From the NCBI RefSeq assembly GCF_902833055.1, contig NZ_CADFEJ010000003.1:124001-188000 (forward strand): a stretch of DNA of 64,000 bases, read 5' to 3'. The position numbers and the translations under genes are program-made. Position 1 is the first letter of the stretch; each line of letters starts with the position of its first letter. Shown here piece after piece: positions 26,043 to 34,322 of the stretch. This stretch comes from Burkholderia territorii. GTDB taxonomy: Bacteria; Pseudomonadota; Gammaproteobacteria; Burkholderiales; Burkholderiaceae. The notes beneath the pieces were generated by a model. The model was not told where the DNA came from. It did not search any database and saw only the letters and a list, made by a program, of their open reading frames with translations.

Positions 26043-27692
26043 ATGTCGATAATAGCTGCTCTCCGAATTGCTATGACTGTCGTCGTGTGTCTGTTTGCTA
26101 TCGGTGCACAGGCAGATACTTCAACTTCATCGAAAATCAAGTCAATTGCTGCCATGTCAGATCTTCCGCGCTACGAAAAACTGCCGTTGTTCGATCCGCA
26201 TCGAAAGAGCTTCAAATGTACTTATCAATCACAGCATGTGCCACCAATGGATCCGCAGGCGGAGTTATGGTTTCAGCAAGCGCTTGCGCTCGATGACCCC
26301 GACCTGTACTACCAGAAGCGAGACTACGCAAAGATCTATCAGTTGTACGTCCAGGCGGCTGAACGCGGGCATTGGAAAGCTATGCTCAATATTGCCACGC
26401 TGATTCGAAGTAACAATCCCGGCGTGCCTGAGCACGATCCTGAGGTTGCGATTGAATGGATCGAAAGGGCGATGAAGCTGGGTGTGCCGGATGCCTACGA
26501 TATGATGGGGGTCTATCACCAGAATGGCTTGATCAAGGGAGGCGACGCAACCACTGCCTTTGCCTTCTTCCAGCGTGCGGCAGATATGGGCAGTCCGTCG
26601 GCGATGGCATTTCTCGGAGAAAAACTCGACGCAACGTATGACGATTCAGACGGGGAGTTTTGGGGAAATTTGCCGGTTGCTACCCAGATGCTTGAATGCG
26701 CTGTTGCGCAAGGTTACGGCGATGCGGCCGAAGAGTTGTCTTTTGTTTATGCACGTCCAAGGACAGCAGACGCAAAGCGACGCGCTCTGATGATGCTTCA
26801 AGACGGGGTAAAGCTTGGAAGCGCGAAATGTGCAACGAAGCTGTCTATTGAATTTGACGGATTCAATCTGACGAATGGTCGAAATCTGCCAGGTAGCATC
26901 GACAAAGCGCGCGCTGATAGATATCGCGTACTAAAGGACGCGTTGGAGCGTTACCAGGGGCGTATGAAGCTCCCAAATCTTGATAAAGTCTTGCCGCTGC
27001 CGCCTGCATCTCTTCCCAAGTGGGACGGCAATGCGAAAACGTTGCTCGATGCTGCGAAGGCCGTTACACCATCACCCAAGTCGCAAAAGACCGCAGCGCT
27101 TGATGGTCGAGCATTTGTTCCGGACGGATATGCCGTTGCTCGATTGGAAGATGGTAATGGGCTGACCGCCACCGGCGACCAAAGGGTACCAAGAACAGGT
27201 TACTGGCTAGCGCTGTACGGTTCGTCGGTCGACTCCGGCGCATCGTTGGCGGCGCGCGCTGGATATCCGGAGCGTTTCGAGGCTGGAGAGCAATTCGAAC
27301 TTGCGTCTCATGACTGGTTGTCGCCGGATCGCGTGCTTTGGCATTACCTTGGCGAGGCCTTTCAGTTGCCGCCGCAACGGGCCGACTTCATCGCTCATCT
27401 GGTCGAAGCTGGAATGATACGGGAAATTCCCGGTCAGCCGTCGCGAGTGCGATGCGCCGGAGAACGGCCGTGCCCGGAAACCGGCATATGGGAAGGCCGG
27501 ATAGCCGAGGCTCATCCCATGGCAAGCCTCTATAACCGTTGGGATCAGCAAGCCTTCATCGAGCAGGGAAGTCCTTTTCCTGCTCCGAGCGACCGCTTCA
27601 TCGACATTGCGATGGAAGAGGTCCAATGGACGTATCTGGGTAACGCGAACGACGAAACCGGAATACCAGGCGTCCGCGCGATCAGTGCGTAA
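26043..27692 (+). CDS. Secreted Sel1-repeat protein, candidate Tle5 immunity protein
   Basis: 549 residues from MSIIAALRIA, 13 bases after the effector stop. A signal peptide ends near AIGAQADTS without a lipobox, so the product is periplasmic. Residues ~90-290 form about five Sel1-like helical hairpins (QLYVQAAERGHWKAMLNIAT, AIEWIERAMKLGVPDAYDMM, FAFFQRAADMGSPSAMAFLG and two weaker copies). A further ~240 residues, starting near PLPPASLPKWDGNAK, carry no domain I can name. Sel1-type periplasmic proteins protect against Tle5 phospholipases in P. aeruginosa, so immunity is the obvious role. Codon use and base composition match the effector rather than the chromosomal neighbours. Confidence 0.82.
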   Translation: MSIIAALRIAMTVVVCLFAIGAQADTSTSSKIKSIAAMSDLPRYEKLPLFDPHRKSFKCTYQSQHVPPMDPQAELWFQQALALDDPDLYYQKRDYAKIYQLYVQAAERGHWKAMLNIATLIRSNNPGVPEHDPEVAIEWIERAMKLGVPDAYDMMGVYHQNGLIKGGDATTAFAFFQRAADMGSPSAMAFLGEKLDATYDDSDGEFWGNLPVATQMLECAVAQGYGDAAEELSFVYARPRTADAKRRALMMLQDGVKLGSAKCATKLSIEFDGFNLTNGRNLPGSIDKARADRYRVLKDALERYQGRMKLPNLDKVLPLPPASLPKWDGNAKTLLDAAKAVTPSPKSQKTAALDGRAFVPDGYAVARLEDGNGLTATGDQRVPRTGYWLALYGSSVDSGASLAARAGYPERFEAGEQFELASHDWLSPDRVLWHYLGEAFQLPPQRADFIAHLVEAGMIREIPGQPSRVRCAGERPCPETGIWEGRIAEAHPMASLYNRWDQQAFIEQGSPFPAPSDRFIDIAMEEVQWTYLGNANDETGIPGVRAISA

Positions 27693-27877
27693 TTGCAGGA
27701 GCGCAGCGGCGCCGTGCCGCTCCAGCAGCGGTGAGATGACGGGCGCGTGGCGAGTAGCGAGCAGTGGGACGGTTACGTGCTGAGCCTGATCATCGTCGCA
27801 GCACCGTTTGCCTAGCTCCGGGCAAACGCAGTAGCTGCGGATTCAAGCAGTCGGCACTGCAACCAATACCGCCCGCT
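27693..27877. other. Intergenic boundary after the T6SS module
   Basis: No gene is supported here. The stretch holds an 8-bp hairpin CGTTTGCC / GGCAAACG (27805-27812 and 27821-27828) without a T-run. A short open stretch (27747-27815, ending PFA-stop) may be a gene remnant. Base composition rises back to the chromosomal GC level across it. Confidence 0.4.
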
Positions 27878-28792
27878 TCAAACCGACGTCGCCATGCTCG
27901 GCTTCACCACATCGCCCGATTCCCGCGCGGCATCTCCCAGCGCATCGCGCAGCGCCGCGAGCGCCGCCGACGCGTAACCGTGCCGCCACGCAAGCAGCGT
28001 GTCGATTCCTTCGAGTTCCGCGATCGTGTGCGCGGTGACGTTGCCGGTCTCGGGCTGAAGCTCGAGCACCGAGCGCGGCGCGACCGCGATGCCCGCGCCG
28101 GCCGCGACGCACGCGACGATCGCGTGATACGAACCCAGTTCGAGCACGCGTGCCGGCCGCATTCCGTGTGCCGCATACCATCGTTCGACGTATTTCCGGT
28201 ACGTGCAGCCGCGCTCGAACGCAATCAGCGTCGGCAGGATCACGTCGCGCGGCGTGCGCACCGGCGGATGGCCGCGCGGCGTCAGCAGCACCAGGTCCTC
28301 GCGGAAGACCGGCACCGTCTCGAACGTGTCGGGCAGCGTGTCCGGTTCCGGCGGCCGAGCGAACAGCGCCGCGTCGACCTCGAAGTCGCGCACCTTGTCG
28401 ATCAGCCAGCCGGTCGTGCCGGTCACGAGTTCCAGCGACACGTCGGGCCATGCATGGTGATAGCGCGCGAGCACGGTCGGCAGCCGGCTCGCGGCCGTGC
28501 TTTCCATCGTGCCGAGCCGCAGCCGCCCGCGCGGCGTGTCCTCGCGCACCGCGTGGCGCGCCTCGTCGGCAAGCTCGAGCAGCCGTTCCGCGTACGGCAG
28601 CAGCGTGTGGCCGGCCGGCGTCAGCACGAGCCGGCGGCCGTCGCGCACGAACAGCGCCGCACCGAGCTCCTCCTCGAGCTGCTTGATGCGCGTCGTCACG
28701 TTCGACTGCACGCGATTGAGCTTCGCCGCCGCGCGCGTCACGCCGTTCTCGCGCACGACGGCCCGGAAAATCGCCAGCGCCGCCAGATCCAT
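27878..28792 (-). CDS. LysR-family transcriptional regulator, divergent from MFS gene
   Basis: 304 residues, MDLAALAIFR. The helix-turn-helix (about residues 3-60) contains GVTRAAAKLNRVQSNVTTRI, and the substrate-binding domain follows from about residue 90 (RGRLRLGTMES). The opening and length fit the group that regulates small-molecule exporters. It is divergently arranged with the MFS gene at 28917, with a 124-base intergenic region containing ATTCTC/GAGAAT arms and an ATGGTTGG direct repeat. It probably controls that transporter and itself. Inducer unknown. Confidence 0.9.
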   Translation of the reverse strand: MDLAALAIFRAVVRENGVTRAAAKLNRVQSNVTTRIKQLEEELGAALFVRDGRRLVLTPAGHTLLPYAERLLELADEARHAVREDTPRGRLRLGTMESTAASRLPTVLARYHHAWPDVSLELVTGTTGWLIDKVRDFEVDAALFARPPEPDTLPDTFETVPVFREDLVLLTPRGHPPVRTPRDVILPTLIAFERGCTYRKYVERWYAAHGMRPARVLELGSYHAIVACVAAGAGIAVAPRSVLELQPETGNVTAHTIAELEGIDTLLAWRHGYASAALAALRDALGDAARESGDVVKPSMATSV

Positions 28793-28807
28793 GATTCTCT
28801 CCGTGCG

Positions 28808-28848
28808 ATGGTTGGATTCTCAATTATTCATTTTTCGAGAATGGTTGG
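28808..28848. promoter_or_regulatory. Candidate LysR operator between the LysR and MFS genes
   Basis: Arms ATTCTC (28816-28821) and GAGAAT (28837-28842) are inverted with 15 AT-rich bases between. They are flanked by a direct repeat ATGGTTGG (28808-28815 and 28841-28848). Position in a divergent LysR/target intergenic region supports an operator role. Confidence 0.4.
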
Positions 28849-28916
28849 TCAAGCTACGATACGAGCAATCCGACTCCCGTTCCGGCCGTTGCGCAACCTG
28901 CGCGGCCCATGCCGCC

Positions 28917-30173
28917 ATGTCCCGTTCCGATGCTCCGAGTGCCGCCGGCGTACACCTGTCCGATGACGCCGACCGCCGCGCCCGCACGGCCGCGCTTGCC
29001 TGCATGATCGGGCTGGCCGTCGCGCTCGGCGTCGGCCGTTTCGCGTTCACGCCGCTGTTGCCGCTGATGCTCACCGACGGCTCGATCGGCCTGAAGGCGG
29101 GCAGCTGGCTCGCGTCGGCGAACTACGCGGGCTATTTCGTCGGCGCGGTCAGCTGCGCGGCAGTGCGCGTCGCGCCCGCGCGGATGGTGCGCTTCGGGCT
29201 TGCCGCCACCGTGCTGCTGACCGCCGCGATGGGCATCGGCCACCTGCTGCCGGTGTGGCTCGCGGTGCGCTTCGTCGCGGGCGTCGTCAGCGCATGGACG
29301 TTCGTGTTCGTGTCGCAATGGGGGCTGCGGCGGCTCGCCGAGCTGCACGCGCCCGAGTGGAGCGGGGTGATCTACGCGGGGCCCGGGGTCGGCATCGTGC
29401 TCACGGGCCTGATCGGCAGCGCACTGGCCGGCCATCGCGCGGCGCCCGGCTGGCTGGGCTTCGCGGCGTTGTCGGCGGTGCTGTCGGTCGCGATCTGGCG
29501 CACCTTCGGCGGTGGGCCCGTGCCGGCGGCGGCAGGCGCAACGTCGGCGGCGCCAGTCCGACCCGCGGCGACGGATGCGGCGCCGCACGACGCGCGGCGC
29601 CGTCGCGCGGACGCCGCATGGCTCGTCGTCCTGTACGGGATGCCCGGCTTCGGCTACATCATCACCGCGACGTTCCTGCCGGTCATCGCGCGCGCCGCGC
29701 TGCCGGCCGGCTCGCCGTGGCCGGACCTGTTCTGGCCGATGTTCGGCGCGGCGCTGATCGTCGGCGCGATCGCGGCCGCGCGGCTGCCTGCCCGCTGGGA
29801 CAACCGGCTGCTGCTCGCCGCCGGTTGCGCGACGCAGGCGCTCGGGATCGCGGCGGGAATCGTGTGGCCGAATGCGGCCGGCTTCTCGATCGGCAGCGTG
29901 TTGCTCGGGCTGCCGTTCACCGCGATCACGCTGTTCGCGATGCGCGAGGCGCGGCGGCTGCACGGCGAGCGCGCGGCCGGGCTGATGGGTTACGCGACCG
30001 CGTCGTACGGGGTCGGGCAGATTCTCGGCCCGCTCGTCGCGGCGCCGCTCGCCGCGCGCTTCGGGTCGTTCTCGCCGGCGTTGTGGGTCGCGGCGAGTGC
30101 GTTGCTCGTCGGTGCGGCCGGCTTCGCGGCGACGGCCGCGCGCGGGCGTGCCCGACCCGGCACGCAACCCTGA
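28917..30173 (+). CDS. YbfB/YjiJ-family MFS transporter
   Basis: 418 residues from MSRSDAPSAA; the open frame continues upstream to 28497, antisense to the LysR gene, and is not family-like. About twelve hydrophobic helices are visible with a soluble Ala/Pro-rich loop in the middle (about residues 205-235). The opening GLAVALGVGRFAFTPLLPLM and the SWLASANYAGYFVGA helix are characteristic of YbfB/YjiJ proteins. These are inner-membrane secondary transporters of uncertain substrate, often paired with a LysR regulator as here. Export of a metabolite or drug is likely but unproven. Confidence 0.88.
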   Translation: MSRSDAPSAAGVHLSDDADRRARTAALACMIGLAVALGVGRFAFTPLLPLMLTDGSIGLKAGSWLASANYAGYFVGAVSCAAVRVAPARMVRFGLAATVLLTAAMGIGHLLPVWLAVRFVAGVVSAWTFVFVSQWGLRRLAELHAPEWSGVIYAGPGVGIVLTGLIGSALAGHRAAPGWLGFAALSAVLSVAIWRTFGGGPVPAAAGATSAAPVRPAATDAAPHDARRRRADAAWLVVLYGMPGFGYIITATFLPVIARAALPAGSPWPDLFWPMFGAALIVGAIAAARLPARWDNRLLLAAGCATQALGIAAGIVWPNAAGFSIGSVLLGLPFTAITLFAMREARRLHGERAAGLMGYATASYGVGQILGPLVAAPLAARFGSFSPALWVAASALLVGAAGFAATAARGRARPGTQP

Positions 30174-30295
30174 CATCGTCGGGGCCGGATCGTCAGCGAC
30201 GCGGGCAAACTCGCTAGAATGAAGCCTTTCCCGCGCCGAGCGGGCGTGCGACGCGGCTTGCCGGCCGCCGTCGGCGCTTGCCAGATCTTCCATCG

Positions 30296-30832
30296 ATGAC
30301 CATCGCCGACTACCGCTTTTGCCCGCGCTGCGCGCGCCCGCTGACCGAGCGCGCCGATCCCGAACATGAGGGCGGCCGCGTTCGTCAGGCGTGCCCGGAC
30401 GACGCGTGCGGCTACGTTCACTGGAACAACCCGCTGCCGGTGGTGGCCGCGATCGTCGAGCTCGACGGCAAGATCCTGCTCGCGCGCAATGCGGCCTGGC
30501 CGGAAGGGATGTTCGCGCTGATCACCGGATTCCTCGAGAACGGCGAGACGCCCGAGGACGGCATCGCGCGCGAGGTGTTCGAGGAAACCGGGCTGAAGGC
30601 CGAGCAGGTCGCGCTGGTCGGCGTCTATGAATTCATCCGCAAGAACGAGTTGATCATCGCGTATCACGTGCGCGCGTCGGGCACCGTCGCGCTGTCGCCC
30701 GAGCTGCTCGAATACCGGCTCGTCGAGCCGCCGATGCTGCGCCCGTGGCGCGCCGGCACCGGTTACGCGCTGGCCGACTGGATGCGCGCGCGCGGCCTCG
30801 ATTTCGAATTCGTCGATCGAGCGGGGCAGTGA
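30296..30832 (+). CDS. Zinc-ribbon Nudix hydrolase (NudC-like)
   Basis: 178 residues from [10 protein letters not shown]. An N-terminal zinc ribbon uses C9, C12, C33 and C38. The Nudix box runs 78-100: G78, E84, R92-E93-V94, E96-E97, G99-L100. This ribbon-plus-Nudix order is shared with NADH pyrophosphatase NudC, but the protein is much shorter than NudC (~257 aa) and lacks its N-terminal domain. It probably hydrolyses a dinucleotide or nucleotide-sugar-type pyrophosphate in the cytoplasm. A TAGAAT hexamer at 30215-30220 is a possible -10 without a clear -35. No operon partner is obvious; the thioesterase starts 140 bases later. Confidence 0.87.
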   Translation: MTIADYRFCPRCARPLTERADPEHEGGRVRQACPDDACGYVHWNNPLPVVAAIVELDGKILLARNAAWPEGMFALITGFLENGETPEDGIAREVFEETGLKAEQVALVGVYEFIRKNELIIAYHVRASGTVALSPELLEYRLVEPPMLRPWRAGTGYALADWMRARGLDFEFVDRAGQ

Positions 30833-30971
30833 CGGGCCGCGCCGCTTCCGGCATGTCGTCCGCCGCGCGTGGCACGGTCGCGGCGCGACATTCCGCCATT
30901 CACCGGCGCGCCGTCAGGCACGGCCACCGCGCGCCGTCCGCTTCGCCTTCTTCATCCTGAACGCCATCGCC

Positions 30972-31409
30972 ATGTCCGACAAGCCGCAGCCGCGCCCGCG
31001 CGACGCCTATCGCCACTTCCTGCCGATCACGACCCGCTGGATGGACAACGATGTCTACGGGCACGTGAACAACGTCGTCTACTACAGCTACTTCGACACC
31101 GTCGTGAACGAATACCTGATCCGCGCGGGCGTGCTCGACGTCGAGCACGGGCAGACGATCGGGCTCGTGGTCGAGACGCAGTGCAACTATTTCGCTCCGC
31201 TCGTGTTTCCGCAGTCGGTCGATGCGGGGCTGCGCGTCGCGAAGCTCGGCACGTCGAGCGTGCGCTACGAGATCGGGCTGTTCGCGGCAGGCGAAGCCGC
31301 GCCGGCCGCGCAAGGGCATTTCGTGCACGTGTACGTCGATCGCGGCACGCGGCGTCCGGTGCCGCTGCCCGACGCGCTGCGCGCGGCGCTCGAACCGCTC
31401 GCCGGCTGA
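30972..31409 (+). CDS. 4-hydroxybenzoyl-CoA thioesterase-type acyl-CoA thioesterase
   Basis: 145 residues with the hotdog fold. [13 protein letters not shown] (residues 23-34) supplies the catalytic acid, D25 or D27, and the CoA-binding helix. The [15 protein letters not shown] strand follows. It should hydrolyse an acyl-CoA or aryl-CoA thioester in the cytoplasm. The GTG start of the ABC permease lies 12 bases after the stop, so it heads the liv-type operon. This suggests the imported compound or a product passes through a CoA thioester. Substrate chain length cannot be inferred. Confidence 0.88.
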   Translation: MSDKPQPRPRDAYRHFLPITTRWMDNDVYGHVNNVVYYSYFDTVVNEYLIRAGVLDVEHGQTIGLVVETQCNYFAPLVFPQSVDAGLRVAKLGTSSVRYEIGLFAAGEAAPAAQGHFVHVYVDRGTRRPVPLPDALRAALEPLAG

Positions 31410-31421
31410 CGGGCGCGGGCG

Positions 31422-32357
31422 GTGCACGCGATCGCCATCCAGGCGTTCAACGGCCTCAGCTACGGGTTGCTGCTGTTCATGCTGTCGGCCGGTCTCACGC
31501 TGATATTCAGCGTGCAGGGCGTGCTCAACTTCGCGCATGCGAGCTTCTACATGCTCGGCGCATACATTGGGTACAGCATCGCGGCCCGCGCGGGTTTCTG
31601 GCCCGCGCTCGCACTCGCGCCGGTCGCGGTCGGCCTGCTCGGCGCCGGCTGCGAGCGTTGGCTGCTGCGCCGCGTACAGCCGCACGGGCACACGAGCGAA
31701 CTGCTGCTGACCTTCGGGCTCGCGTACCTGATCGGCGAGGGCGCGAAACTCCTGTGGGGCCTCGCGCCGCTGCCGGCCCCGGTGCCGCCGCTGTTCGACG
31801 GCGCGCCCGTGAGCGTGTTCGGCCTCGCGCTGCCGCGCTACCGGCTCTTCATGATGGCGATGTCCACGGCGATGCTGGTCGCGCTGGGTGCGCTGCTGCG
31901 GGCATCGCGCATCGGGCTCGTCGTGCGCGCCGCGCTCACGCACCGCGCCGCCGTCGAGGCGCTCGGCTACAACGTGCCGCGCATGATGACGGCGCTGTTC
32001 GGCGCGGGTACCGCGCTCGCGGCGCTGGCCGGCGTGATCGGCGCGCCGCTTGCGGTGATCGAACCGGCGCTGGCCGAGACCGTCGGGTCGGTGGTGTTTG
32101 CGGTCGTCGTGATCGGCGGGCTCGGCTCGCTCGGCGGCGCATTCGTCGCGTCGCTCGCGGTCGGCTTCGCGCAGACCTTCGCGGCATCCAGCGATACGTC
32201 GCTGCGCGACCTCGCGCAATGGTCGGGTATCGCGCTGCCTGACAGCGTCGCTGCCGTGTCGGTCGCGCAACTCGCACCGCTGGTCCCGTACCTGCTGCTC
32301 GTCGCGGTACTGGTCGCCCGTCCGCGCGGACTGTTCGGCGAGCGAGTCGATGGCTAG
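31422..32357 (+). CDS. livH: Branched-chain amino-acid-type ABC permease (LivH family)
   Basis: 311 residues with a GTG start at 31422. The only nearby ATG (M20) would remove the conserved first helix. About eight hydrophobic segments include the family opening NGLSYGLLLFMLSAGLTLIF, the GVLNFAHASFYMLGAY segment and VVFAVVVIGGLGSLGGAFVA. With LivM it forms the inner-membrane channel of a hydrophobic amino-acid/amide/acid importer. Its end overlaps the livM start by eight bases. The family also serves urea, short-chain amides and aromatic acids, so leucine is not assured. Confidence 0.9.
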   Translation: MHAIAIQAFNGLSYGLLLFMLSAGLTLIFSVQGVLNFAHASFYMLGAYIGYSIAARAGFWPALALAPVAVGLLGAGCERWLLRRVQPHGHTSELLLTFGLAYLIGEGAKLLWGLAPLPAPVPPLFDGAPVSVFGLALPRYRLFMMAMSTAMLVALGALLRASRIGLVVRAALTHRAAVEALGYNVPRMMTALFGAGTALAALAGVIGAPLAVIEPALAETVGSVVFAVVVIGGLGSLGGAFVASLAVGFAQTFAASSDTSLRDLAQWSGIALPDSVAAVSVAQLAPLVPYLLLVAVLVARPRGLFGERVDG

Positions 32358-33576
32358 CCGCGCAAGAGCCGGCGTGTTGCGCTGGATGCTGTTCGCCGCG
32401 TGCGTCGCGCTGCCCGCGTGGCTGTGGCCGCACGGCGCGGTGCTCGGTTATCTCGCGCAGACGGCCGCGCTCGTCGTGCTCGCGCTGTCGTACAACCTGC
32501 AGCTCGGCACGACCGGGCTGCTGTCGTTCGGTCATGCCGCGTTCGCCGGCCTCGGCGCCTTCGCCGCCGCGCACTGGTTCAATCATGTCGGCGGCCCGCT
32601 GCCGCTGTTGCCGCTCGTCGGCGGGGCGGCCGGCGCGGGCTTCGGGTTCGTCGCCGGCCTGCTCGCGACACGCCGCGCGGGCACCGTGTTCGCGATGATC
32701 ACGCTCGGCCTCGGCGAATGCGTCGCCGCCGCGGCGTGGAGCGTGCCCGCGTGGTTCGGCGGCCTCGGCGGCGTACCGATCGACCGTGCGAGCGGCACGC
32801 CGTTGGGCAGCTGGCATTTCGGCGCGCAAACGCAGGCCTACGCCGTGATCGCCGCATGGTGCATCGTCTCGGCGGCCGCGATGCATGCGCTGACGCGCAC
32901 GCCGCTCGCGCGACTCGCGAACGCGGTGCGCGACAACCCCGCGCGCGTTGCCGCGCTCGGCACCGAGCCGCGCCGCGTGCGGCTCGCGATGGTGACCTGC
33001 GCGTCGTTCTTTGCCGGCATTGCCGGGACGCTGACGCTGATCGACGTCGAGATCGCGACGCCCGACAGCGTATCGATGGCGCGTTCCGCGACCGTGCTCA
33101 TCGCCGCGGTGATCGGCGGCACCGGCACGTTCTTCGGGCCGGCGGCAGGCGCGGTGGTGCTGACCGCGCTGAGCATCGGCGTCGCGGGCGTGTCGCGCGC
33201 GTGGGCGCTGTATCTCGGCGTGCTGTTCGTCGCGGTCGTCGTCGCCGCGCCGCGCGGGATCGCGGGCATCGCGCAGACGCTCGCGCACGCGTTGCGCGGC
33301 GACGCGCCGTCCGCCGAGCGCTGGCGCGTGCTGTGCGGCGCCGGCGCATGTGCGTTCTGGGCCGTCGCGATCGTCTGCGCGGCCGAGCTCGGATATGCAT
33401 GGCGCTTCGCGCAGGACGACGGCACGGGCCTCGCATTCGGTGCGTGGGCCATCGACGCCGATGCGCCGGCGGGCTGGGCCGTCGCATGCTCGGCGGCCGG
33501 GATCGGCACGTTGCTGTGGCGCTGGCGCGCGCGATTCCCGCGCCACGGGCACGGCCAGCCGGAGGACGAGCGATGA
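32350..33576 (+). CDS. livM: Branched-chain amino-acid-type ABC permease (LivM family), C-terminal extension
   Basis: 408 residues. The core (about 1-315) shows LivM features: LALSYNLQLGTTGLLSFGHAAF, GTVFAMITLGLGE and VLIAAVIGGTGTFFGPAAGA. After the usual end (GIAGIAQTLAHALRG, about residue 316) there are ~90 more residues with two further hydrophobic stretches and a GHGQPEDER end. That extension has no recognisable domain. The gene overlaps livH and overlaps the livG start (ATGA at 33573-33576). It forms the second half of the membrane channel. Confidence 0.88.
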   Translation: MASRARAGVLRWMLFAACVALPAWLWPHGAVLGYLAQTAALVVLALSYNLQLGTTGLLSFGHAAFAGLGAFAAAHWFNHVGGPLPLLPLVGGAAGAGFGFVAGLLATRRAGTVFAMITLGLGECVAAAAWSVPAWFGGLGGVPIDRASGTPLGSWHFGAQTQAYAVIAAWCIVSAAAMHALTRTPLARLANAVRDNPARVAALGTEPRRVRLAMVTCASFFAGIAGTLTLIDVEIATPDSVSMARSATVLIAAVIGGTGTFFGPAAGAVVLTALSIGVAGVSRAWALYLGVLFVAVVVAAPRGIAGIAQTLAHALRGDAPSAERWRVLCGAGACAFWAVAIVCAAELGYAWRFAQDDGTGLAFGAWAIDADAPAGWAVACSAAGIGTLLWRWRARFPRHGHGQPEDER

Positions 33577-34322
33577 GCGGCAGCGCGATCGCGCTGCACG
33601 GAATCGTGCAGCGCTTCGGTGTGCAGACGGTGCTCGACGGTATCGAGCTGAGCGTCGCGGCCGGCGAGCGTCACGCGCTGATCGGCCCGAACGGCGCGGG
33701 CAAGTCGACGCTGTTCGGCGTGATTGCCGGCGCGACGCGGCCGACGCGCGGGCGCGTCGTGTTGCACGGCGTCGAGCTGCGCGGGCGCGGGCCGGTCGTC
33801 GCGAGCCGGCTCGGCATCGGCCGCAGTTTCCAGCAGACGAGCGCGTTCGCGCGGCTGAGCGTGTTCGACAACCTGCGCTGCGCGGCGCTGCATGCGCCGG
33901 CCGAGCGGCGGCGCTGGTGGAACCGGCTGCGTGAATCCGCGTCGGTCGATCGCGCGGCGGCGCGCGTGCTGAGCGACATCGGTCTCGATGCGCGGCGCGA
34001 CGCGATGGCCGCCGAACTCGGTTATGCGGAACAGCGCGCGCTCGATCTCGGCATCGCGCTCGCGAGCGGCGCACGCACGCTGCTGCTCGACGAACCGACG
34101 GCCGGCATGAACCGCGACCAGGCGGCGCGGATGATCGAGCTGATCAGCGCGACGACGCAGGGTCGCACGGTGCTGATGATCGAGCACGACATGGATGCGG
34201 TGTTCGGCTTCGCCGAGCGCATCACGGTGCTGGTGCGCGGCGCGGTGGTCGCGACCGGCGCGCCCGACGCGATCCGTGCGGACCCGGCCGTGCGCGCCGC
34301 CTATCTCGGCGACGTTGCATGA
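33573..34322 (+). CDS. livG: ABC ATP-binding protein (LivG family) with degenerate signature motif
   Basis: 249 residues. Walker A GPNGAGKST (38-46) and Walker B TLLLDEPTAG are intact, as is the H-loop (IEHDMD). The signature, normally LSYGEQR in this family, reads LGYAEQR at 149-155. The Ser and Gly that contact ATP in the partner subunit are both replaced. It overlaps livM and livF by four bases each, so all four subunits are co-translated. It energises import together with LivF. See the finding on the asymmetric ATPase pair. Confidence 0.9.
   Translation: MSGSAIALHGIVQRFGVQTVLDGIELSVAAGERHALIGPNGAGKSTLFGVIAGATRPTRGRVVLHGVELRGRGPVVASRLGIGRSFQQTSAFARLSVFDNLRCAALHAPAERRRWWNRLRESASVDRAAARVLSDIGLDARRDAMAAELGYAEQRALDLGIALASGARTLLLDEPTAGMNRDQAARMIELISATTQGRTVLMIEHDMDAVFGFAERITVLVRGAVVATGAPDAIRADPAVRAAYLGDVA

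Noticed and set aside
27747..27828. Short open stretch and hairpin after the Sel1 gene, considered as a remnant immunity or mobile gene
   Set aside because: Too short, no homology that I can recognise, and the hairpin has no T-run; listed only as an intergenic note.
20965..27877. The T6SS block as an integrated mobile element with attachment sites
   Set aside because: No integrase, transposase, tRNA or flanking direct repeat was found; the AT-rich composition alone does not show the mechanism.
30215..30220. TAGAAT as the -10 of the zinc-ribbon Nudix gene
   Set aside because: No acceptable -35 at 16-18 bases upstream, so it is not listed as a promoter.
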